Origin: Euglena gracilis
Taxonomy: Eukaryota; Euglenida; Euglenophyceae; Euglenales
DNA: 64,000 nucleotides
Assembly (NCBI GenBank): GCA_039621445.1
Contig: CP154954.1
Span: 47,161,847 to 47,225,846 of the forward strand
Direction: 5' to 3'
Position numbers and translations under genes: made by a program
The notes under the pieces: model-generated
What the model was told of the DNA's origin: nothing
Databases searched by the model: none
The model's input: only the letters and a program-made list of their open reading frames with translations
Part shown: piece by piece, positions 40,219 through 50,605 of the stretch
Layout: each line of letters opens with the position of its first letter
Position numbering within the stretch: position 1 is the stretch's first letter

Positions 40219-40946
40219 AACGGTTTCCGATGTCTTGGAAATCGACCGACCTTTTGTTTCCTTTTTTGAATGCCTTTTTGTTCGTTTTTGGGACATTGTC
40301 AGTTTCAGCCTGAAACCCGTTAATGTCGACCAACCTTTTGTCTCTTTTTTTTTCGGAATGCTTTTTTCTTCCATTTTAAAAGAAACAATCTCTATATCAA
40401 GAATTGCGTCTTAAACACAGACTCTGACATGAGTCTGTGTTTCGAAACGCAGACTCAGGCCGAATAACAGACTCAGCGTTTCGAAACACAGACTCAGGTC
40501 ACAGTCTGTTTTTTTTTAAGAAACACAGATTTTGACCAAAGCCATGTTGCTTGAACACAGCCTTGGCCCGAAATCCGATGATGTCAATAGAATTGCAATA
40601 CAGGCGTCGAGCCCAGAAAATAGGTTTAACATTGCCAAATCACTCCTCACCTGAAAGCTGTTCTTTCAGATGACCAGATGTTCAGGACAAACTTGCCGAA
40701 TGCTTTTTCTGAAGTTCCAGAAAATGATAATCTTAAGTACCATCCTTACGTCTCTTCCATCCAAAGTTCAGCCAGTGGTGATCACCTGACCATAAAATTT
40801 GTTTTTTGTCTGATCCATAACGCCTCCACAGCCCCATAGGACCAAAAATGTCGAAAAAAAGGGAAATCCAAAATGTCCAAAAAGCCACTAAAAATTCCCA
40901 ATCTGACCAGCAACGGATTTCAATGGAATGGAAATCAACCGACATA
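40219..40946. repeat. Spacer between the 32-bp arrays, with GACTCAGG foldback and hairpin module
   Basis: 40395-40565 is a copy of the CACAGACTCAGG/CTGTGTTTCGAAACGCAG family. 40638-40680 is a hairpin module (stem CTGAAAG/CTTTCAG). Confidence 0.6.
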
Positions 40947-41074
40947 AACGGGCGCCTGAATGGAAATCGACCGACATAAATGGGCGCCTGAATGGAAATC
41001 GACTGACATAAACGGGCGCCTGAATGGAAATCGACCGATATGAACGGGCGCCTGAATGGAAAGCGACCGACATA
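40947..41074 (+). repeat. 32-bp tandem repeat, four copies (array 2)
   Basis: Same unit and copy number as 40091-40218, at 40947, 40979, 41011 and 41043, each followed by similar TTTCAGCCTGAAA(C/T)CCGTTAATGTC sequence further right. Confidence 0.9.
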
Positions 41075-42180
41075 AACAATTTCAGCCTGAAATCCGTTAA
41101 TGTCAGTAGAATTTCAAGACAGGTGTCGGGCCCAGAAAATAGGTTTTAAGGACCTGTCCAGCATTTTTCCGAGCCCCCCCCCCCATTCATAAACCCTCCG
41201 TGGCTTATGGGATCTGGTTTGGTTGGTCAGTCCCCCCGCCCTGCCGCCCTGGGGAAGAAAAATGAAAACCGCTGGATTTGATTTTTTTCTGCCACAAACC
41301 ACCCAAAAACTGATTCTTTGGCTGTTTTTTTTTTTTGAGACCAACCATCATCAGAAATGCCATTTTTGAGCAAATTTGCTGAAAAATTGCCAATTTGGGG
41401 GGGGTCCCGGGCCGACCGACCAAACATTGACTAAAATGGGGGGGGGGGGTCATAATTGCAGGAATTTGGTGAAAATCCAACCCCCCCCAAATGACTTTTG
41501 GATTCATTGATGGTCCAAATGAAAGAATGCCCTCGTTGTTTTATTTTTCAATTTCGAGTTCAGTATTTCACTAAATTTTGAGTGTTGGATTTGGGAAAAT
41601 TTCGGTATTTTGATGTGAGTTCTGATGGATTTTTCTGAAATGGGTTCAGGAGGTTTTTTTGCTGAGAAATATCCCCTTGGCATTTTAAGGATTCGTCCAA
41701 TGTTTTTCCTGACAGAACCGTGTAATTTGTACAGATGGGTGATGGGGTTGCCATTATTTTTGGATTCCCCTTCCTGCTTCCCGGGCAAAATGCTTTCTGG
41801 ACACAAGCAGACACTCCAACCAATTGCCTCAGCAGTTGAACATGGGTCATTAGAACACCCTGGTTTAAAGTTTGCTGCAAATGACCCATGATGATGTTTC
41901 CACAGCTGCACAACTGGAGGAAGTGTATGATATGCCAGCCACTCTCTTCTTTGCAAGCGTGGCTTTTCTGCGGAGGTTTTTCCCTTTCATTGTGGGACAT
42001 TTTTGGGTGGAAAATGGAGAGTCCACCCCCCCCCCCCAGGGGGTGGACTCTCCATTTCCGGGCGGGGTCTTCTGACTTGAAAAGAAGCCTGAGTGAAGGT
42101 CAGACCAACCTTGACCCTAATCTAACCCAAACCCCAGGGTCAGATTAGGGTTCAGATGAGGTCAGGTTATTTTATCTTAC
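41075..42180. other. Spacer with no recognised gene; one strong hairpin
   Basis: 41500-42000 has ordinary composition and open minus frames without domain. Near 42017-42056, GGAGAGTCCACCCCC and GGGGGTGGACTCTCC form a 15-bp stem. Confidence 0.4.
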
Positions 42181-42339
42181 CGAATTTTTTTGATGGCGTT
42201 TGATGGAGGAAAATTCATGCACATGTGGTCCAGGGCCGCCCGTCCCCCCCCCCCCCGGGGTCCCGGACTGGAGGTGCTGGCATGGATTCCGCTTTGTGCC
42301 GAAAGTTTTTTGGGAAATACCCTCAGACGGCCCGATTTT

Positions 42340-42830
42340 TGGTCCCCTCCCCCAGCAGGGCAGAACGGGAATCGGCCAAACAGCCAGGGTGGTGGGGGGG
42401 TCGACCACCCCCCCCCCCACCTCTTCCCGTTGTTCTGGTGGCACCAGTTTTTGGACCCCAAAATTTTTCCCGGCGCCAGGTGCATTTTGGACCCATTTTG
42501 GGGCCCATATTTTGGGTCCCCCCAAACCCCCATTTTTTCACACCTTCATTTTGACATTTTTTCAAATTTTTGATTTTGAGAGGTTTTTGAAGGGGAAAAT
42601 GCCATTGAAAATCCAAATAATTTTCCATGAGAAAAAATGTCAGTAAAATTTGATTGTGCCAAATTTGGTCCAATGTTTTCGACCTGCATTTTTTCACCCC
42701 CCCCCCTAAAAGCTACCAATTTTTAAACCTGAAATTTTTGAGTGCTTTTTTTGTGAAAAAAAATGTGGTTTTCATCAAAAAAAATCATGCATTTGGGTTC
42801 AAAAAAGACTCTCGGCCAAAATCCCCGTTT
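42340..42830 (-). repeat. Dispersed repeat, inverted copy of 9345-9850
   Basis: See 9345-9850. The flanks differ, so the end points of the repeat are approximate. Confidence 0.75.
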
Positions 42831-43017
42831 GCCAGGGCAGGAGTCAGACATGGCACGAACCCTGGATCCCTGCCCCTCCCCCCCCCCCCTACCCCTCCCG
42901 GCCCCCCTACCCCCCTCCCACCCGATGAAATTTCCAAAATTGTTGCAGCACCTCACGTGATAAATTGGTCCCTACAGGGTACCAGGTGCCCCAAAAGAGT
43001 CGCCCAGCTGGGGTTTA

Positions 43018-43125
43018 ACAACACACATGGGGGCCAACGCACATGGGGACACATGGGGCTCTCTTGGCGCCAAGCGAGGCGCCAAGAGAGGGTCCCCCCC
43101 ATGTGTATTATCAACCCTATTATTA
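43018..43125. repeat. Hairpin element with GGCGCC stem followed by ATGTGTATTATCAACCCTA
   Basis: CTCTCTTGGCGCC and GGCGCCAAGAGAG form a 13-bp stem around AAGCGA. CACACATGGGGG on the left and CCCCCATGTGTATTA on the right form an outer inverted repeat. Confidence 0.75.
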
Positions 43126-44100
43126 TTTACGCTATCTGGGCGATTATTTGGGTTCGCTGAGCACCCTGTTGAGGCAAATCTGACAACGATGAGCAGGACG
43201 GGTTCAATTATTTGCAGGAGAATCTTACCCCTCGCAAATGGTTTTTTCTGGTTGTCATTTCATCATTTCATGTTTTTTTTGGCCCCCTCCCCCCCCCTTC
43301 CCCAGGGATTGGCCCCAAAACGCATCGGTAGCACAAGGGGTTTTGTTATTTGTTTTGGGGGCCCTCAGAAAGTTGAGAAACAAGACCCCCCACCCTGCCC
43401 CCCACCCTCACCCTGATTCGTGCCATGTGTGGACTCATCATTCAAAACCTGGCGAGGGTCCAGCATCTGCATTGAAAGAAACAGAGCAGCAGAATGTTTT
43501 GGAATTAATTCAGGCAAACAGGAGATAATCTTTCAGTTATGTCATCAACAAAGCTTGGATGGGATATTGCCATCATGTGCAGAAAGGAGATTGTCCTCAG
43601 GGCCACGCACTACAACGTTGCGGTTTCTGTATATTAATGAGGTAGGAACCAGAGAAGGAGAACCCTGGCCGGAATTGATTGCCCCGGAAGGGCCTTACCC
43701 TACCTAAACCTCTTGTTTGTGCTTGTCAAAGTCCCCACCTGGTCTTCTGGACGATCCATTTTTTTTGTGCCCAGACGGTGTGGGCGGCAGAGGTGATAGG
43801 AATACCCGCCTTCGTGGGGCCAATGGTCCTTTCCCTTCTCTGGATTTCTTGGGCACTGTCTGCCAAGGGCTGTGGTCGCCCTGCAGGCCAGCATCCCCCA
43901 CTGCCCATTGGGTCAAGGCAGGAGCCAGCAGAGAGGTATTGAACCTGATAAGGGGAGGGGTCATGGCAGATCTTCTGAGAGAGAGAGAGAGAGAGAGAAT
44001 ACGAATGTGCAGGGGCAACCAGGCAAATCCACGCACAAACACACCAGAACAGAACAGCCGGCAAGGAAAGCAGGACCTCTCCCTTCCTCCCCCTTCCTCT
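43126..44100. other. No firm gene; flank of the pogo-like element
   Basis: CACAAGGGGTTTTGTTATTTG at 43335 belongs to the 27.3-kb motif family. A short frame at 43539-43640 plus (MSSTKLGWDIAIM) and one at 43440-43530 look coding-like but have no family match. Confidence 0.3.
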
Positions 44101-44363
44101 GTCGTGGGAGTCCGAAAAAAACTAACCCCCCCCCAAAATATAAAACCCCCTCGGTTTTATATTTGGGCGGAAAAAAAACTACGGTTCCCCTTATCCCTCT
44201 TACGAGTCCCTGGACCAACATATTTGGGCGGAAATTTCAAGACCCCCCGGGGGGGTTTTACTTTGGCGGGAAACCCAAACTTCTGGCAACTTAATCCATT
44301 TTGTCTCCCCCAGCCATTTTGTGTTGTTTCCAATGGAATAATTCCTGTCTGGAGGCTCCCTTG

Positions 44364-46286
44364 ATGACTCAATCATCAAGGGAGTCAATGTCGGTAGTTT
44401 CAAGTGCCGAGACCACTGATATACCAACATCTGAGGTGTCAGGACAGGATGAATCCGAAGCCAATGCTTCAACAGTTGTAGCAGCGCCTGCCCCAAAGAA
44501 ACGCCGTCGCTCCATGGCTTTGTTTGTGAAAAAGAAGGCTATCCTGGAATTTGATGCTGGGTTTTGCTTGTTTGATTGTTCTGATGCAGCTTGCTCTCAT
44601 TATCAAGATTTCAAAGAGTTCTATCTGCAAGGAATACACTGTGTGCCTGGCCAATTTCAACCATGAGTGGTTGCAAAAGAGGGAAGAAATCTTCAAAGCA
44701 TGTGAAGAAATCAAGAAGGGGCGTTGTGGCAAGCGCAAGCGGGTGTCTGGTAATGGCTGGAAAGCGAAGTTTCCAGACCTGGAAAAGAAATTATATGAGT
44801 GGTTTCAACTGAAAAGGCATGTGAAAAAGTGTTTACCATGAATTATGCAAACCCTCACAACAGGTGCAGCAAAAAGAACGTGTCAGCTACCTTGGCCTCT
44901 TCCGTCATGCAAGGGAAACGTCTGCACCATTTGGAATCCCATCCAAGGAGCTCACCGACAAATGGTTTCTGGGCTTCCGAAGGCGCTTCAAGGTGTTTAC
45001 GTACCTGTGATGCCTCCGATATAAATTTTGGTGGTGTCACAGATGGTGAACACCAAGGAGAAGCGCATGTTGAAGATTGACCAGCTGAAGATGCTTGAGC
45101 GCGCACAAGGCTTCCATGGCTACCTTAGACAACTTTACAATCTACTGCGTTTCAAGGTTTTGTGTCACCTGAGGATTTGGTTTTTGGCTTCTTGTGACCC
45201 AGGTGAGCAACGTTGCGAATATGGATGAGAGTCCACTTTCGTTCACTGGGTACAAGTCCAACATGATGTCCTTGACTGTTAAGGGTCTGGACAACGTCGT
45301 TGGTATGTCAATCAACCACGGCAAACTCTTTGTTCTTTTCTCGTTGCAATCAGGGCTCAGCCCAATCACAGAACAAGACCTAAAGAAGGTCGCAACCTTG
45401 ATCATGACGGCATTCCCCCATGAGCAGAAGTTGCGGCCCATCCTGCTCTTCAAGGGCGGTGGACGTGTGTCCGAAGCGGAAAAGAGGAAGTGGAACAAGG
45501 AGGTGATCGTGCGGTTCAATGACACCGCAACCATGGATGGGGAGTTCATGTTGCGGTGTGCGTGATTTCCTAACACACACCGCGCTTTTCGCAATCTCAG
45601 GCATTACCTTCCACTTATCACGGACGCCATGCAAGGGACGGGTCTGTTGGTTTATGACAGCCAGAATTATGCTTAACATTGTGGGTACACTGCTTGGCAC
45701 TGTTGAACCCTGGTTGACTTTTTTTTGCTGCCCCCCCCAGTATTAAGCAAAACCTGATGGCAGCTGCAACAGTCACCTCACAGATGAGGTCAAGGGCGCC
45801 TTGTACGCAAACGGTGTTGCTTTAGCCGTGATCCCTCGCGAAATGACCCTTGCCTTACAATTCCTTGACCTTTACTTTTTTGCGTACTTCAAGCACTTGT
45901 ACGCCGAAGAGGTTGACAAAGTTCTTGAAAAAAAGACTGAGAAATTGAGTGCTTCCGATAAACGGGTCAGCATGACCCATTGCGCGGCGGCTGCATGGAA
46001 AGCCACTTCTGACCGCTTACCCATTGAGCGCCTCTTCCGTGAACTGGGATACATTTGGCATGGGGATGGCTCTGCCCTGAAAATCCCCGTCCTCCCATCC
46101 TACAAATTTGATCCTCTTAGGGCCACCCCAGTTATTCGAGTGCCACTGACGCCATATGAGCGCACTGAGATCCAAAAAATGGCCAAGGAGGACATCATGC
46201 CTGTTGCTGCTGGGTGTTCCCAATCTGTTCTGACCCCTGTTGCGAAGAAGTTAAAGCAGACCACTCTTCCCTTCGGGAAGCCGTGA
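44364..46286 (+). CDS. pogo/Tigger-like DDE transposase, split by introns
   Basis: The N-terminal part has a basic stretch PKKRRRSMALFVKKK and a KREEIFKACEE / PDLEKKLYEWF region typical of the pogo/CENP-B DNA-binding part. Exons 44864-44992, 45043-45156, 45203-45555, 45601-45660 and 45764-46286 join in frame through GT-AG introns of 50, 46 and 45 nt, plus one 103-nt interruption. The catalytic core has VANMDES (first Asp), LLVYDS (second Asp), HLTDEVKGALYANGVALAVIP and LQFLDLYF (third Asp). The C-terminus QTTLPFGKP resembles a PCNA-interacting peptide. The first joins (44560-44864) need a 1-nt irregularity, so the gene may be decaying. Confidence 0.8.
45662..45756 (+). mobile_element. Small TIR insertion (introner-like) in the transposase catalytic domain
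   Basis: 95 nt with similar inverted ends (CAGAATTATGCTTAA and, inverted, CAGGTTTTGCTTAA). The direct repeats ATGACAGC (left) and ATGGCAGC (right) look like an 8-bp target duplication. Removing 103 nt (element plus one duplicate) restores both frame and the family spacing between the DS and HLTDEV motifs. Neither boundary is a plain GT-AG. Confidence 0.6.
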
Positions 46287-46459
46287 GGGATTGGTTGCAA
46301 ACTGCCTCGGGCCATGATCCCTGTTCACCAGCTGCTGCGCCTCCCTTGAGGGGGGGTTTTATATTTTGCGGGGGGGTTATATTTGGTCGCCAAATCAAAC
46401 GCCCTAGGGGGGGTTTTATATTTGGGGGGGGGGGGTTGCCCTTTCTTCTGGCTGTCCAA

Positions 46460-46600
46460 GGGCAAGTTAGGAATCAGCCAACTCCGGCGAAAAAGGCACG
46501 GGGCGGGGCCTCCTAACCCAGTGCAGCGAGCAATCACACAGCAAACCGCCGGCGAGCAAGACATGGCCTCAAAATGACAAAGTGCGGAGCCCGAGGTGTC
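46460..46600 (-). repeat. Solo left terminal repeat of a DIRS element, inverted
   Basis: Bases 46460-46600 match the reverse complement of 1844-1975, ending in the GGAGCCCGAGGTGTC tip. The minus-oriented body expected to the left is missing and is replaced by the pogo-like element. Confidence 0.8.
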
Positions 46601-46674
46601 GTGGAGCCTTGGTGCCCTGGCCCCTGCTACCCCCCCCAAAAAATATAAACCCCCCCCAAATACAGAGTTCACGA

Positions 46675-47868
46675 ACGAAGAATAACCGAGAAAAGAAGTC
46701 AATATCAGTTCAACATCCAGAAGGACACGAACCAGACGAATATCAACTGAGAACTCAATTTTCAATTTTTAGTTTTGACTTCAATGAGCAATGCAGTGGA
46801 GAAGAAATTGGAATTGAATGGCCACGGACGTCCTGGAGCAGTGGCCGCAGAAGAAGGAGAACTTGGAGATGCGGTCGACACGTGGCAAACCGTGGCCGTT
46901 CCCCCCCACCCAGACCCCCACCCCAAAACTTTCCCAGCCCAAACCCCACCCCAGTGACGGCCACGGTCCTTGGACCACTGTGGCCAGAAGGCCCAGAAGA
47001 CAGAAGTCAGCCCCAGCCCTTGGTGGGCAAAGGATGGCCATGGGGGCCCAAATTACTACACGTTTGTACAATCAAAGCCCACACATCAGTGGCATCTCCC
47101 CCAAAGGCGCACAGTCGCCTGTGCACAAATTGGCCAGAAGAGGGGGAGATGGAATCAAGGCCAAGGAGGTCAACACCACAGGGGCCATGGGGGCCAGTTT
47201 TTCAAGCAAATCCCCTCAGGAAGGGGCAGGTCTGTACAACCCCCCCAATACATCTTGCACAACAGCCCCTCTCCAAGGGACAAGGGGGGGCCACAGCAGC
47301 CCCCCAGATTTCCAATGGGGCTGGAGGCCAAGAAGAACTCAAGGCCCAGAAGACCAACAGATGTATTATGGAAAAAAATTTATACATGGAGACCTTGGAG
47401 ACCAGCAGGGTGGACCCACAGTGACCACCAAGAAGCTAAAGAAGCTGCTTGTAAAATCCCCCGAGGGACCCACAGGGGCCCTCTGCCAAAAATGGGGGAA
47501 AAGGCACCCACAGTGGCCCTTTCAATGACCCAGCCCCAGGAGGAAAAGGGACCCACAGTGGCCCTTATGGAGGGAGGGGCAGGAACCCCTCCAACAAATA
47601 TTTCTCAATTCCCAATTATTCAATCAAGGGGGGGACCCACAGAGGTCCCCCTATGGTATGTCAACCAGCCACATCAACATGGAGAAGACCAGATAGGCCA
47701 AACAGGGGCATTAAACCCTATGGTATGCCTTCCAACAACAAGATCCTCCAGAGAGGTGAGCAGAGAGGGAGAGAGTGCATGCACATCCCCCCAGAAAAAA
47801 ACTCTTTTTCCAAGGGCCCAAGCCCTAGGTGACCTGCTCCCTTTTCGGCTTGCCTCGAGGGAGTACGA
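46675..47868 (+). pseudogene. Deleted DIRS relative: leader and gag joined to a right tip
   Basis: 46675-46800 matches the leader of element B (about 1995-2150). Gag similarity continues, with frame changes near 46957 and later, to about 47790 (DGHGPWTTVAR, RWNQGQGG, REGESAC). The sequence then jumps to TGCCTCGAGGGAGTACGA at 47851-47868, the right tip. RT and recombinase are absent. It is useful for choosing the gag frame. Confidence 0.8.
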
Positions 47869-47911
47869 GCCCCTCCGCTGACTAATTCCAAAAAAAACTA
47901 GAGTAAACCGA

Positions 47912-48470
47912 TTAGAGTAAAGGAGTTAACCAACTCCTGCCCTTCTGGTGGAGTGAAACCCCCCCCCCCATACACCTGGGGGGCACCTCATTTTTGGCAA
48001 AAAAAAAGTTTTTGTCGAAGAAAACTGTATCTGCACTTATGGGCTTAAAGGGGTGCTTAAGTGAAATGTGAAGGGCTCCCCGAGGTCTGACGAGTGACCG
48101 CGTTGCTGAAACATATGGCATCATCAAGTGAAAGGGGCTGACCTTTGGATATAGAGTTATGGACACAACTCTCTGTCATTTGTGTAATTTTTGCCTTTAC
48201 GCCTGATTTTGATGTGGGGCGCCTTGCCCCACACACCAGTTGTACGTTTGATTCTCTCCAAATCTGAACTTCTTTATAAGCAGAGGATTCTTGAGCAAAA
48301 AATGAGCTGTGTCCACGTGTGAAAGGGGGCTGTGGCCAGTCCAGGAGGATTGGTTGGGGATCTCAAAATGCACCATATTAAGTTTTGGTTCCCAAGCCTC
48401 TTGTATGGTGATAACATGGTGTTGAATCTCCGGCCACTCGCACTAGACCGAGAGGGGAGGAAGGGACACC
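47912..48470 (-). pseudogene. Tyrosine recombinase fragment of a DIRS element
   Basis: Minus strand: LSPYKRLGNQNL, TQLIFCSRILCL, then KVSPFHLMMPYVSATRSLVRP and HPFKPISADT align in order with element B. The catalytic HSTR and Tyr box are lost or frame-broken (the sequence reaches the region as EVPPRCMGG then decays). Confidence 0.85.
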
Positions 48471-48540
48471 GTGGGCGAAACACAAACACCAAGTGAGGTC
48501 GGCACCTCACTTGGGGGAAGTGCGGAGCCCGAGGTGTCCA
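48455..48540 (-). repeat. Composite of left and right DIRS tips
   Basis: On the minus strand a left tip (GACACCTCGGGCTCCGCACTT) is followed, across the small inverted repeat CAAGTGAGG/CCTCACTTG, by right-tip sequence (GTGTTTCGCCCACGGTGTCC). It directly precedes the recombinase fragment. Confidence 0.65.
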
Positions 48541-48838
48541 AACCCATGTGCGAGTTAGTCAGTGAAAGGCGGAGCATATTTACAACGGATTTAACGGCTG
48601 CCTCGGTCTGCCATTGACTTTGGGTCTAAAGTCACAATGTTGTTTAAAAACGTGAGGAAATAAGACGATCGTGATCACTCACAAACTCATTCAGAATGTG
48701 TGACAGTGTCTTTTGAAGCCCCCAAAAGGACACAGGAAGCTTCCAGCGACAAAAATGTACCATCACAGATGGATTGCATCTCCGCCACGTCAGCCAACGT
48801 GATAAACTGCACCAGTACTTCCGCCATAGGTCAATTAA
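48541..48838. other. Spacer between DIRS fragments
   Basis: No recognised motif. Possibly diverged gag or leader of the deleted minus-strand element. Confidence 0.3.
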
Positions 48839-48965
48839 GAACAGCCAACTCCGGCAAAATTGCAGCACTCAAGGTGCAAAGCCTAACCTTCCCAAAAACA
48901 TTTACTTCAAAAAGCCGGCAAACAAGGCATGAGCTCACTTGGGGGAATTGCGGAGCCCGAGGGTC
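48839..48965 (-). repeat. Diverged DIRS left terminal repeat, inverted
   Basis: AGCCAACTCCGGC, AGCCGGCAAACAAGGCATG, CTCACTTGGGGGAATTGCGG and AGCCCGAGG correspond in order to the inverted left terminal repeat of element B. Confidence 0.65.
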
Positions 48966-49923
48966 AAAATTATTTTGGCGGAGGCCGGGGCCCGCTGCGG
49001 CCAAACTATCGCGAAAAAAGATTCTATGAGGTTATTCGAGGAGGCTTGGCTTGGGTCAAGATTCTCGTTCAAAACAGTTGAACCTTTCCCGCTCAACCGC
49101 GCCACATTGGCCTTTAAAGGGCTCCAAGAGACCCCAAAGAGCCGCCCAACTGGGGTAAAAAATACGGCGGGACCCACGCGAACCGCCCCCCTGTTGAAGT
49201 CAACTGTAGTCGGGGCCCCGGGGGGCCAATGTATTCCGCTATTCTGCGATGAAGTGCGTCTTCAGTCGCTGGATCTGTTGCGGCTGCGTCGCGGTTGCGG
49301 CTGCCCCGGCCGGCGGCGTCCCAACAAGGCAGAATTTAATGACTTCAAAGTCGGACGTGGTTGGGCCGACCGGCCGTGACCCAACCAACGACCACAACCT
49401 CACCTTCCGTGAAAGACCACCCGGCAGAGGGAGGCGGGACACGAAGCACAAAAGCCACCCCACGCGGTGGGCAGGGCGAAATTGGAGCTGCGAAAATTGT
49501 GGCACAAATCGCCGCAAAAGCAACACCCTTGACCAACTGGAATCCTCGGGCGCCATCTTCGCGATTTTCTTTTGAAAAAGATCCAGCCCACCCAACCTTA
49601 CTTTTCAAGAACAACGCCTCCAGGAGGAGAAAAGGGCAAGCCCTACAATTTTGCTTTTCTAAATGCGGCACTCAACTCTTCTTCTGCAAGCCCTGGGGGG
49701 TTATACGGCGTGCCTGCGGCCATCCGTTCTGCTAGCCTCACCGATCCCGGAGAAAGGAGTGCCAGACCTGCCGCCCCATGTCGATGCAGATGAGCCCTCC
49801 TTTGACCAAGCCCCAAAGTTTGCCCAAGGCCCTGATGGCCCACTCCGCGCACCGCCAAAGCGGCCTCACATTAGTTCCCAGGCAGCTCTCCAATCTAATA
49901 TGGCCAATTTTCCTTCAGCCTGA
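48966..49923. other. GC-rich anonymous segment, possibly coding
   Basis: Lacks the homopolymer tracts of its surroundings. Overlapping plus frames (48939-49379 and 49361-49735) and minus frames (49239-49595) are open, but none shows a recognised domain. WSCENCGTN near 49485 has one CxxC only. It could be gag-like sequence of the neighbouring DIRS fragments or host exons. Confidence 0.3.
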
Positions 49924-50250
49924 AGTTTGTGCGGTCACATTCCTTACTTGAGGGGTTTCAAATTTGTGTTCGGATGTGCGCATGCGTGTGTGAGCTTTTT
50001 TGTTTGCGTCTGAGATTCTTTTTTGAAAAGATTGGTGACGAGGAGGTGGGGGGTCCGCCCCCCTGAGGGGGTGTAGTGGGTGGCCCAAAGTTTTTTGTAT
50101 TTTTTTGACCTTTGTTCCTCTGTTTTATTTGTTCTATTTATTTTTGTTTTGTTTTATTCTATTCTACTTCTTCCCCCCTTCCCTTCCTTCCCTTCTTCCC
50201 CCCCTTCTAAACCGACCTACCCTTCCAAACCGACCCATTTGAACCAAAAA
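49924..50250. other. Pyrimidine-rich spacer
   Basis: T- and C-rich low complexity at 50080-50250. No gene. Confidence 0.4.
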
Positions 50251-50369
50251 AAAAGAAAACCCGACCCTTAGCAAGTTGGAAAGTTGGCAAGTTGACAAAC
50301 ATGCACAACATAATGGAAGCCGCCAACAGAAAGAGCGTCCAGGCTCATCCATTATTGGTGACCGGAAAT

Positions 50370-50600
50370 CAGGATTTTGCACCAAAATTAGGTATTTTCT
50401 TCCAAATTTTGGCGTTTTTGGGCATTTTCCTCCGAAGATTTGGAGTTGGCACCCCAAAAAATTACAAAATCAGGCATTTGCCACATAAAATCTGAAGTTT
50501 GCACAAAAAATTAGGCAGTTTGCCACCAAAAATTGGATGTTACACCCAAAATTCGGCATTTGCTCCCGAAAATTAAGAGTTTGCATCTCAAATTGCCATG
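50370..50600 (+). repeat. Phased AAATTAGGCATTTGC repeats, left block
   Basis: Degenerate alternating AAAATTAGGCATTTGC and GGAGTTTGCACC words with a 30-35-bp spacing. The same words occur at 50930-50985 and 52130-52495. Confidence 0.7.
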
Positions 50601-50605
50601 CCCCC

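Larger units (their letters stand above)
44114..46437 (+). mobile_element. pogo/Tigger-like DNA transposon
   Basis: The left end AACCCCCCCCCAAAATATAA is mirrored by the right end TTATATTTGGGGGGGGGGGTT. Sub-terminal copies of AAAATATAAAACCCCC occur at both sides. It encloses a transposase gene on the plus strand. The expected TA target duplication could not be confirmed because of the homopolymers. Confidence 0.7.

Noticed and set aside
40091-41074. CRISPR array
   Set aside because: Units are contiguous 32-bp tandem repeats without unique spacers, in a eukaryotic setting.
43981-44000. GAGA microsatellite as promoter element
   Set aside because: Only about ten dinucleotides; no evidence for regulatory use, and not aligned with a start codon.
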